Assembly: GCA_016781635.1 (NCBI GenBank)
Contig: JADDPY010000312.1
Coordinates: 1 to 6,744, forward strand
Reading direction: 5' to 3'
Length of the DNA stretch: 6,744 nt
Source of the DNA: Rubrobacter sp.
GTDB taxonomy: Bacteria > Actinomycetota > Rubrobacteria > Rubrobacterales > Rubrobacteraceae
Shown here: one piece after another, positions 1 to 4,948 of the stretch
How positions within the stretch are numbered: position 1 is the first letter of the stretch
Layout: every line of letters starts with the position of its first letter
The notes under the pieces: generated by a model
Seen by the model: the letters and a program-made list of their open reading frames with translations, nothing else
What the model was told of the DNA's origin: nothing
Databases searched by the model: none
Program-made: the position numbers and the translations under genes

Positions 1-192
1 GAGAGCGTGGCCGAGCGCGAGGAGGGGGTAGCCAGCGTGAGCGCGCCGGTCTTCGAGGGCGGGCGCGTCGTGGCGGCGATCGGGGCGAGCGGGCCGATAG
101 CCCGGCTCGGGGAGAGACCGGGCGAGCGACTATCGGAGCGGGTGCTTGAGGCGGCGCGGGAGGTGGAGGCGGCCCTGAGCCTCCCGGGGTAG
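1..192 (+). CDS. IclR-family transcriptional regulator, C-terminal fragment (5' end outside window)
   Basis: Only the last 63 residues are present, and the reading frame is open from base 1. The segment contains EREEGVASVSAPVF followed by GGRVVAAIGASGP and a C-terminal helix ending LSLPG. This is the usual end of the IclR effector-binding (GAF-like) domain, where a conserved Glu and the GV-x-x-V-x-APV strand help form the ligand pocket. IclR proteins are dimeric winged-helix regulators of catabolic genes. The DNA-binding half and the ligand cannot be judged here. The gene ends 2 bp before the stop codon of the convergent hydrolase gene, so neither gene has room for a private terminator. A methionine-like GTG at position 7 is internal and is not the true start. 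The family call is fairly secure because of the motif and length; the specific target is unknown. Confidence 0.8.
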   Translation, partial: ESVAEREEGVASVSAPVFEGGRVVAAIGASGPIARLGERPGERLSERVLEAAREVEAALSLPG

Positions 193-194
193 GG

Positions 195-1391
195 CTACTC
201 CCGACCGCGCTTCTCGCCCCGTGTTCCGTCCGCAGCTTCGTGCAGGGAGCGGATGACGAAGGCGTCCAGGGCGACGAAGGCCCCCAACTCGCCCAGCTCG
301 AAGCCGGGCTCGGCGTGCTCCAGGGCCTCGGTTACGGTGACGTGAGTGTCGGGGGCGAGGCGGGCGGCGGCGGACGACTCCGAGGGCGGGAAGTACTTGT
401 CGCGGGGGGCGGTGGCGAGCTCGACGGGGACCTCGATACTTCCTTCGCCCGCGAGCGGGGAGAGGGCCTCGAGGTCCGAGCGCACCTTTTGGGGGAGGGC
501 GCGGTACAGACCGTCCACGCGGCGCGGGTCCTCGTTGGCGAGAAAGCGGACGGCGGACCTCGCCTCGGGCCCGAGGTCTATCGTGGGGCGGCGGCGGAGG
601 TCCGCGAGCGGGTCCGGCGCGCTGCGGTCCACACCGGAGAGCTGGGCGGCGAGGACGTCGCGGTCCTCGCCGGGCGGTAGGGCGGCGAGGAGGGAGCGGG
701 CGATGGCGTAGGAGAGGAACGGGTCCGACTCGTAGGGTAGGAGGCGGCCGTCCTCGGCGCGGTGGTGCCCGGTGGTGGCGAGGGAGAGTGCGGTACGGAT
801 GTCGGTGAAGGGGGCGAGGCCGCGCACGGAGGAGACGCGGTCGCCGGCGACCGGGTCTTTGGCGACAAGCAGGGCGAGCGTCGCGCCGGTCGAGGCACCT
901 ACGAGTGAGATCTTCTCGCCTCTCGTCTTCGGGTGGTCGGCGGCTGCACGAACCGCTGATTTCGCGGCGGAGACCGTATCTGGGGAGATCTCGTCCTCCC
1001 TCAAGCCCACGAGGTCCGGCACGAAGACCACGAAGCCGGATCTCGCGAGCCCCTCCGCGAGGCTCCTGACCGCCGGCAGCTCCCGCCCCTCTGGCGTCGT
1101 GCCGTTGATAAAAACGATCGCCGGGTACGTTTCTGCAACATCCCCGCCGGACGCCCCGCCCGGTGCGTACACGTAGGCTGGGCTGCCACCGATGTCGGTG
1201 TCCGTCACCTCCGGCTCCGGCGTCAGCAGGCGCGGCACGTCACCGAGGACCGGCGTCTTCAGGACGGAGAAAAGCACCACCGCGGCCCGGGCCTGCGCGT
1301 CCACCCAGGAAGGGTGGGACCCGGCCAAAAAAAGTGCCGCAAACGTTAGGGTGGCGGCAACCATCCTCTTGCGCACCCTCGTGCGTCTCAT
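195..1391 (-). CDS. Exported alpha/beta-hydrolase fold protein
   Basis: A 398-aa protein starting at ATG 1391. The start was chosen because AGAAGGA (1405-1399) lies 7 nt upstream and the new N-terminus is a textbook signal peptide: a basic n-region (RRTRVRKR), a hydrophobic core at about residues 11-23, and a likely cleavage after V-D-A near residue 32. In-frame upstream starts exist (1418, 1529) but would bury the signal. The mature part shows the alpha/beta-hydrolase landmarks in order: an oxyanion-type loop FINGTTPEG (about residues 94-102), the nucleophile elbow GASTG with Ser167, a probable acid Asp331 in APRDKYFPP, and a probable catalytic His359 in LEHAEPGF. A long insertion between the elbow and the acid probably forms a lid. 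It is expected to act outside the membrane, or anchored to it, as an esterase, lipase or dienelactone-hydrolase-like enzyme. The substrate is unknown. It is divergent from the SDR gene and convergent with the IclR gene. Confidence 0.8.
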   Translation of the reverse strand: MRRTRVRKRMVAATLTFAALFLAGSHPSWVDAQARAAVVLFSVLKTPVLGDVPRLLTPEPEVTDTDIGGSPAYVYAPGGASGGDVAETYPAIVFINGTTPEGRELPAVRSLAEGLARSGFVVFVPDLVGLREDEISPDTVSAAKSAVRAAADHPKTRGEKISLVGASTGATLALLVAKDPVAGDRVSSVRGLAPFTDIRTALSLATTGHHRAEDGRLLPYESDPFLSYAIARSLLAALPPGEDRDVLAAQLSGVDRSAPDPLADLRRRPTIDLGPEARSAVRFLANEDPRRVDGLYRALPQKVRSDLEALSPLAGEGSIEVPVELATAPRDKYFPPSESSAAARLAPDTHVTVTEALEHAEPGFELGELGAFVALDAFVIRSLHEAADGTRGEKRGRE

Positions 1392-1499
1392 CGGCCGTTC
1401 CTTCTCGTGCGTGATCATGCCCGCCATCCTGCGCGGCGGCGCGGGTAGGGGCATCCCTCCCAAGGAACCATCTTTCGTCCCGGTTTCGCTGCGGTGTCC

Positions 1500-1505
1500 T
1501 ATAGT
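1500..1505 (+). promoter_or_regulatory. Weak candidate -10 element (TATAGT) in the divergent intergenic region
   Basis: TATAGT matches the -10 consensus at five of six positions and stands out in G+C-rich sequence. No convincing -35 lies 16-18 bp upstream, and a transcript from here would carry a leader of about 160 nt before the SDR gene. The element is nearly palindromic (CTATAG), so it could instead serve the minus-strand hydrolase. The rest of the 1392-1670 gap holds the 14-bp palindrome listed separately and no convincing small gene. Confidence 0.22.
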
Positions 1506-1598
1506 GGGCGCGTTAGCGGGCCGGGGCACCGACGGGTAGAGTTACGGAGTAGAGGGGCCACCGGGGTCCTCGGCCCGGTTTTCGAGCGTCTCCCGTAG

Positions 1599-1612
1599 AG
1601 CGGCCGGCCGCT
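1599..1612. repeat. 14-bp perfect palindrome upstream of the SDR gene
   Basis: AGCGGCCGGCCGCT reads identically on both strands. It lies 58 bp upstream of the SDR start in the region shared by two divergent genes. It could be a dimeric repressor operator or a stem in the SDR leader. High G+C content makes such palindromes less surprising than their length suggests; the core GGCCGGCC also recurs at 2454-2461, between two convergent genes. Confidence 0.35.
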
Positions 1613-1670
1613 GGTGCCCGTCCCGGCCGTAGCCGTGGCGCGTAAGGTAGAAGCCCTGGGAGACGGACAG

Positions 1671-2438
1671 ATGGGGGAACGTATGACGGAAGGGAACGGT
1701 ACACGCCTCGCGGTGATCACGGGGGCCTCGTCGGGGATCGGGGCGGCGACGGCCCGGGCGCTCGCGGGGGCGGGCTTCACGGTCGCCCTCGGTGCCAGGC
1801 GCGAGGAGAGAATAGAGGCGTTGGCCGGCGAGCTCGGGGGACACGCGAAGCACCTCGACGTAACGGACCGCGACTCGGTCGCGGATTTCGCAGGGTGGAC
1901 GGAGGATCTGGGCGGGGCGTCGGTGCTCGTCAACAATGCCGGAGGCGCCAAGGGGCTCGCGCCGGTCGCGGAGATGGACGAGGACGACTGGCGCTGGATG
2001 TTCGAGGCGAACGTCCTGAGCATCGGCTTGATGACGAAGGCCATGCTGCCGCAGATGCGTGCCTCGGGGAGCGGGCACGTCGTGATCATGGGTTCGGCGG
2101 CGGGGGTCGAGTCCTACCCGGGTGGGGGCGGCTACAACGCCGCCAAATTCGGGGCACACGCCCTCACGCACAACATCAGGCTGGAGCTTCTCGGCGAGGA
2201 CGTGCGGGTGACGGAGGTCATGCCGGGAGCGGTGAGGACCGAGTTCGGGCTCGTGCGCTTCGGGGGGGACGAGGAGAAGGCCGAGAAGCCGTACAAAGGC
2301 ATAACGCCGCTCACCGCAGAGGACGTCGCCGAGTGCGTGAGGTGGGCGATTACTCTACCGCCGCACGTCAACATCGACCGCATAGACATAAAGCCGATCC
2401 GCCAGGGCGGCGTCACGCTGTTCGAGAGGGACGCGTAG
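1671..2438 (+). CDS. YdfG-like short-chain dehydrogenase/reductase
   Basis: A 255-aa classical SDR. Residues 17-24 are the cofactor motif TGASSGIG. Arg residues after the second beta strand (GARREE) favour NADP(H) over NAD(H). LDV (about 62-64) contacts the adenine, NNAG is at 88-91, and the catalytic tetrad is Asn114, Ser142, Tyr155 and Lys159 (YNAAK). PG at 185-186 follows beta-6. The C-terminal stretch with EDVAECVRWAITLPPHVNI resembles the end of YdfG, the NADP-dependent 3-hydroxy-acid/serine dehydrogenase and malonic-semialdehyde reductase group, so oxidation of a small hydroxy acid or reduction of a semialdehyde is a reasonable guess. Start 1671 has GGGAGA 7 nt upstream. ATG 1683 is an alternative with a closer, weaker GGGGGA. 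The gene is divergent from the exported hydrolase and ends 25 bp before the convergent terC stop. All catalytic residues are present. Confidence 0.88.
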   Translation: MGERMTEGNGTRLAVITGASSGIGAATARALAGAGFTVALGARREERIEALAGELGGHAKHLDVTDRDSVADFAGWTEDLGGASVLVNNAGGAKGLAPVAEMDEDDWRWMFEANVLSIGLMTKAMLPQMRASGSGHVVIMGSAAGVESYPGGGGYNAAKFGAHALTHNIRLELLGEDVRVTEVMPGAVRTEFGLVRFGGDEEKAEKPYKGITPLTAEDVAECVRWAITLPPHVNIDRIDIKPIRQGGVTLFERDA

Positions 2439-2463
2439 CCCGAGAACGCGCAGGGCCGGCCGC

Positions 2464-3447
2464 CTAACGCTCGGCAGGCCCCCGCTCCTTTTCGAGAGGA
2501 TCGGCCTCGCCACGTCCGGGCTCCGCGTCCTCGCCGCGCGTTTTGTAAAGGGAGGCGACGATGGAGGCCGTGACGACGATGGCGATGAACGGGAGGGAGA
2601 CGTAGATCGGCACCTTGCCGAAGAGGCCCCCGTAGATGAACTTCGCGCCGACAAAGACGAGGACGACCGCGAGGCCGGTCTGGAGATAGACGAAGCGGTC
2701 CATCATCCCGGCGAGCATGAAGTACAGGGGCCTCAGGCCGAGGACGGCGAAGGCGTTCGCGCTCCACACGATAAACGGGCTCGACGTCAGGGCAAAGATC
2801 GCCGGGATGGAGTCGACGGCGAAGATGACGTCGGTCGTCGCGATCACGACGATGACCGCGAACAGCGGCGTCGCGACGAGCTTCCCCGCGTGGCGGACAA
2901 AGAACTTCTCGCCCTCGAAATCGTCGGTGACGGGGACGACGCGGCGCACGAGACGGAGGACGGGGTTTTTCTCGGGGTGGACCTCGGCGCCGCTGTGGAA
3001 CGCCATCCTGATCCCCGTGTAGATCAAAAAGACCCCGAAGACGTAGACCATCCAGTCGTAGCGTTCGAGGAGCTCCGCCCCGACGAGCACGAAGATGCCG
3101 CGCAGGATCAGGGCACCCACGATCCCCCACAGAAGGACCCGATACTGGTAGCGGGCGGGGACGGCGAAGAAAGAGAAGATCAGGGCGAAGACGAAGACGT
3201 TGTCGATGGAGAGGCTCTTCTCGATCACGTACCCCGCAAGGTACTCGCCGCCGCGCTCGGGCCCCGCGACGGCGAAGACCGCGGCGCCGAAGAGGAGGGC
3301 GAGTCCAATCCAGACCCCGCTCAAGACCGCGGCCCGGCGGAAGGAGATCTCGCGGCTCCCCCGCCCGAACACCAGAAGATCCAGCACCAGCAGAACCGCG
3401 ATAAGGACCGTGAAACCAACCCAGGCCCAGAGAGGGAACTCGCTCAC
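2464..3447 (-). CDS. TerC/Alx-family integral membrane protein (probable Mn2+ exporter)
   Basis: A 327-aa polytopic membrane protein, close to the usual length for Alx/TerC (about 320). TM1 is near residues 8-27 (with Asp23) and TM2 near 39-61. The family signature EKSLSIDNVFVF is at 76-87. Further helices run from about 103-150, then there is a charged cytoplasmic-looking loop (about 151-185). The second signature TTDVIFAVDSIPA at 204-216 has Asp206 and Asp212, followed by three or four more helices. The tail (about 302-327) is charged and hydrophilic. Acidic residues inside membrane helices suit metal coordination, and characterised relatives (Alx, MeeF/MeeY) export Mn2+ or supply it to secreted enzymes. 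The start is GTG 3447; no ATG, GTG or TTG lies upstream in this frame before a stop at about 3553. The stop codon of a short upstream ORF overlaps this start, and a yybP-ykoY riboswitch precedes both. The tellurite-resistance name is historical. Confidence 0.9.
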   Translation of the reverse strand: MSEFPLWAWVGFTVLIAVLLVLDLLVFGRGSREISFRRAAVLSGVWIGLALLFGAAVFAVAGPERGGEYLAGYVIEKSLSIDNVFVFALIFSFFAVPARYQYRVLLWGIVGALILRGIFVLVGAELLERYDWMVYVFGVFLIYTGIRMAFHSGAEVHPEKNPVLRLVRRVVPVTDDFEGEKFFVRHAGKLVATPLFAVIVVIATTDVIFAVDSIPAIFALTSSPFIVWSANAFAVLGLRPLYFMLAGMMDRFVYLQTGLAVVLVFVGAKFIYGGLFGKVPIYVSLPFIAIVVTASIVASLYKTRGEDAEPGRGEADPLEKERGPAER

Positions 3448-3530
3448 GAGACCACCCCCGTCTTTCGAGCAGCTGTAGGCTGGGCCTGAGCAACGGTGCC
3501 CGTCGTGGGGTTCGGTAAGGGTACTGCCAT
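3444..3530 (-). CDS. 28-codon leader ORF coupled to terC
   Basis: ATG at 3530-3528 is preceded by a strong Shine-Dalgarno, AAGGAG (3542-3537), with 6-nt spacing. This is the best ribosome-binding site in the leader, far better placed than the GGGGGTGG tract before the terC GTG. The frame encodes 28 residues beginning MAVPLPNPTTG, rich in Pro, Thr and Ala, and ending RKTGVVS. Its TGA (3446-3444) overlaps the terC GTG start (3447-3445) as GTGA, the classic geometry for translational coupling or reinitiation. There is no hydrophobic or metal-binding pattern, so the act of translation may matter more than the peptide. The other possibility is a missed frameshift making one longer TerC. That is less likely, because the GTG start already gives a standard TerC N-terminus. 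Confidence 0.6.
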   Translation of the reverse strand: MAVPLPNPTTGTVAQAQPTAARKTGVVS

Positions 3531-3536
3531 GATCGA

Positions 3537-3542
3537 CTCCTT
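3537..3542 (-). promoter_or_regulatory. Shine-Dalgarno of the terC leader ORF
   Basis: AAGGAG on the minus strand, 6 nt before ATG 3530. Its first three bases form the end of the alternative hairpin with the riboswitch P1 strand, so access to this site would depend on riboswitch state. Confidence 0.75.
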
Positions 3543-3568
3543 CGGCTCGCGGTTACACAAGCCGGAAG
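3540..3568 (-). promoter_or_regulatory. Riboswitch expression platform: anti-P1 / SD-sequestering hairpin
   Basis: CUUCCGGCUUG (3568-3558) can pair with CGAGCCGAAG (3549-3540) across an 8-nt loop. This gives ten base pairs with one G-U wobble and a single bulged C. The left arm contains the entire 3' strand of aptamer helix P1 (3568-3562), and the right arm ends inside the AAGGAG Shine-Dalgarno. Aptamer P1 and this hairpin are therefore mutually exclusive. Ligand-bound RNA would free the SD, and unbound RNA would cover half of it. No U-run follows, so control appears translational rather than by intrinsic termination. Confidence 0.72.
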
Positions 3569-3648
3569 TCTCTCCCGCCCTTGTCGGACGTGCTCCACCG
3601 GGCTTTCGCCGTACTGACGATGGAGACTCGAGGGATACTCCCCTCCGG
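3562..3648 (-). promoter_or_regulatory. yybP-ykoY family manganese riboswitch aptamer
   Basis: Read 5'->3' on the minus strand, the element opens with P1 strand CCGGAGG (3648-3642), which pairs with CUUCCGG (3568-3562) over 7 bp including one G-U. It overlaps the conserved GGGGAGUA (3643-3636). Helix CUCCA/UGGAG (3625-3621 with 3597-3593) encloses the family motif UCGUCA (3620-3615), a GGC-GAAA-GCC hairpin (3610-3601) and CCGG (3602-3599, overlapping the end of that hairpin). Then comes a stem CGUCC/GGGCG (3590-3586 with 3580-3576) and the purine-rich strand GAGAGAC before P1 closes. The order matches the yybP-ykoY aptamers known to bind Mn2+ and often found before terC/alx, mntP and yebN-type genes. 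It is odd in that the usual GC after GGGGAGUA and a clear P2 stem-loop are missing; only about 10 nt (UCCCUCGAGU) stand there. Confidence 0.88.
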
Positions 3649-3661
3649 GGTTCTACAGAAG

Positions 3662-3667
3662 ATTATC
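3662..3667 (-). promoter_or_regulatory. Candidate -10 element (GATAAT) of the terC leader transcript
   Basis: GATAAT matches the -10 consensus at five of six positions. A start about 7 nt downstream, near A3654, would place the 5' end 6 nt before riboswitch helix P1, which is the expected geometry. No good -35 is visible; the sequence 17 bp upstream is CCTACC and lies partly within the inverted repeat at 3686-3705. Confidence 0.5.
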
Positions 3668-3685
3668 ACGGGGGCGGTCACAGTG

Positions 3686-3705
3686 GTAGGGAGGGCCATC
3701 CCTAC
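3686..3705. repeat. Perfect 7-bp inverted repeat between the divergent terC and trpS promoters
   Basis: GTAGGGA (3686-3692) and TCCCTAC (3699-3705) are exact reverse complements separated by 6 bp (GGGCCA). Relative to the inferred trpS start at 3725 the repeat spans about -39 to -20, covering the -35 region and spacer. Relative to the inferred terC leader start it touches the -35 position. It lies outside the predicted trpS transcript, so a DNA operator is more likely than an RNA hairpin for that gene. Confidence 0.5.
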
Positions 3706-3709
3706 TGTT

Positions 3710-3718
3710 TGCTAGAAT
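3710..3718 (+). promoter_or_regulatory. trpS: Extended -10 promoter of a leaderless trpS transcript
   Basis: TGCTAGAAT combines an extended -10 (TGn) with TAGAAT, five of six matches to the -10 consensus. Six bases (CGGCTT) separate it from the trpS ATG, so transcription would start at the A of the ATG. There is no Shine-Dalgarno at a usable distance; the nearest G-rich run, GGGAGGG, is about 30 nt away and upstream of the -10. This is the arrangement of leaderless genes common in actinobacteria. No TTGACA-like -35 is seen, which suits an extended -10 promoter. Confidence 0.68.
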
Positions 3719-3724
3719 CGGCTT

Positions 3725-4720
3725 ATGCAGAGTGAGCGAAAAAGGGTATTCAGCGGCATACAGCCGAGCGGGAACCTCCATCTGGGCAACTATCTGGGGG
3801 CCCTGAAAAACTGGGTTTCGTTGCAGGACGATTACGAAAACTACTTCTGCATCGTGGACCTGCACGCCATTACGGTGCCTCAGGACCCGAAGGTTTTGCG
3901 ACAGAAGATCCGGGAGGTCGCGGCGATCTACCTCGCCTCGGGCATAGACCCGGAGAAGTCCGTCGTTTTCCGCCAGAGCAGGGTTTCGGGGCACGCGGAG
4001 CTCGCGTGGCTCCTGAACTGTGTTGCGAAGTTCGGGGAGCTCTCCAGGATGACGCAGTTCAAGGACAAGGCGAGCAAGGGCGGGGCGGAGTCGGCGAGCG
4101 TCGGGCTCTACGACTACCCGGTCCTGATGGCCGCCGACATCCTCCTGTACAACGCGCATCTCGTCCCCGTCGGCGAGGATCAGCGCCAGCACCTGGAGCT
4201 CGCGCGGACGCTCGCGCGGCGCTTCAACGGCCAGCACGGCGAGGCCTTTGTAGTGCCGGAGCCCATGATCCTGGAGACCGGCGCGCGCGTCATGGCGCTC
4301 GACGACCCCACGAGCAAGATGAGCAAGAGCTCCCCCGTGCAGGGTTCCTACGTCGCGATCCTCGACGAGCCGGATACCATACGACGCAAGATCCGCCGCG
4401 CAAAGACCGACTCCGGCTCCGAAGTAACCGCGAGCCCCGACAAGCCCGCCATCACCAACCTCCTCGACATCTACGCCGCCACGACCGGCAAAACGGTTCC
4501 GGAGCTGGAGAAAGAGTACGAGGGCAGGGGCTACGGCGACCTCAAAAAAGACCTCGCCGAGGCCGTCGTCGAAGCCCTGACGCCGGTCAGGGAGCGTGCT
4601 CTCGCGCTACTAGACTCGCCGAGGGAGCTCGACGAGCTGCTGGAAGCCGGCGCCGAGAAGGCGCGGCATGCCGCCCATCCGGCGCTCGGCGACGCCCGCA
4701 CCAAGATGGGCCTGGAATAG
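3725..4720 (+). CDS. trpS: Tryptophanyl-tRNA synthetase
   Basis: A 331-aa class I aminoacyl-tRNA synthetase that charges tRNA(Trp) with tryptophan in the cytoplasm, of typical bacterial TrpRS length (about 330). The start of the Rossmann domain reads FSGIQPSGNLHLGNYLGAL, with HLGN at residues 19-22 acting as the HIGH motif. MAADIL (135-140) includes the Asp (138) that recognises the indole nitrogen. GEDQ is at 150-153, and the mobile loop KMSKS at 198-202 is intact. The C-terminal helical part (about 240-331) carries the anticodon-binding region. ATG 3725 is chosen because it gives the standard N-terminus and sits directly downstream of the leaderless-type promoter. No T-box leader is present. 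The TAG stop shares its last base with the GTG start of the next gene (TAGTG), so at least that gene is co-transcribed and probably translationally coupled. Confidence 0.97.
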   Translation: MQSERKRVFSGIQPSGNLHLGNYLGALKNWVSLQDDYENYFCIVDLHAITVPQDPKVLRQKIREVAAIYLASGIDPEKSVVFRQSRVSGHAELAWLLNCVAKFGELSRMTQFKDKASKGGAESASVGLYDYPVLMAADILLYNAHLVPVGEDQRQHLELARTLARRFNGQHGEAFVVPEPMILETGARVMALDDPTSKMSKSSPVQGSYVAILDEPDTIRRKIRRAKTDSGSEVTASPDKPAITNLLDIYAATTGKTVPELEKEYEGRGYGDLKKDLAEAVVEALTPVRERALALLDSPRELDELLEAGAEKARHAAHPALGDARTKMGLE

Positions 4721-4941
4721 TGGATCGGGAGAGGGTCGAAGGCAAGATCCTCAAGGTCCTGACCGCCATCCCCGAGGGTGTTCTCTACTCCACCACCGAC
4801 TGGCACCGCCTCCTGAACGAGGACAAGCGCGAGATCCGCCACGCCCTCGACGACCTGGCATCGGATGGAAAGATAGAGATCGTCAAGAGCGAGGCCGGAC
4901 GCTCGGACAAACCGCTTTACAAGCTCGGAAACGGCGGCTGA
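4720..4941 (+). CDS. Small winged-helix-like protein (73 aa) overlapping trpS
   Basis: The start is GTG 4720, whose first base is the last base of the trpS TAG. The frame is also open upstream inside trpS, but only as a shadow. The protein begins MDRERVEGKILKVL and is about one wHTH domain long: a first helix (about residues 4-16), a strand-like VLYSTTDWHRLL, a second and recognition-like helix DKREIRHALDDLASDGK (about 35-51), then a beta-wing with IEIVKSE and KPLYKL. This pattern (helix, short helix, helix with hxxALDDLxxxGKI, then wing) is typical of winged-helix DNA- or RNA-binding proteins. No partner domain is present. The only possible SD is a weak G-rich stretch near 4708-4716, so translation is probably coupled to trpS. 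I do not recognise a named family; a regulator or a nucleic-acid-binding accessory factor is inference. Confidence 0.7.
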   Translation: MDRERVEGKILKVLTAIPEGVLYSTTDWHRLLNEDKREIRHALDDLASDGKIEIVKSEAGRSDKPLYKLGNGG

Positions 4942-4948
4942 GGCACAG

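Noticed and set aside
240..1176. Several plus-strand open frames opposite the exported hydrolase
   Set aside because: Low-complexity Gly/Arg/Ala-rich products without SD or family motifs; the minus-strand hydrolase explains the region.
2439..2463. Bidirectional intrinsic terminator between the convergent SDR and terC genes
   Set aside because: The 25-bp gap has a GGCCGGCC palindrome but no adequate stem plus T-tract on either strand.
3444..3555. Frameshift joining the leader ORF to TerC as one longer protein
   Set aside because: The GTG start at 3447 already yields a normal TerC N-terminus of standard length, and the GTGA overlap looks like designed coupling rather than an error.
2132..3598. 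Long minus-strand open frame (about 488 codons) spanning terC and the end of the SDR gene
   Set aside because: It runs out of frame with the clear TerC protein and antisense to the SDR. Its product is Arg/Pro-rich with no domain, the usual shadow of G+C-rich coding DNA.
3448..3724. T-box leader or trp attenuator before trpS
   Set aside because: No T-box sequence, specifier loop or terminator on the plus strand. The -10 abuts the ATG, and the structured RNA here reads on the minus strand toward terC.
4006..4719. Frame +1 extension of the 73-aa gene upstream inside trpS
   Set aside because: The extension is an Arg/Pro-rich shadow of trpS. Only the part from GTG 4720 onward has protein-like helix and strand composition.
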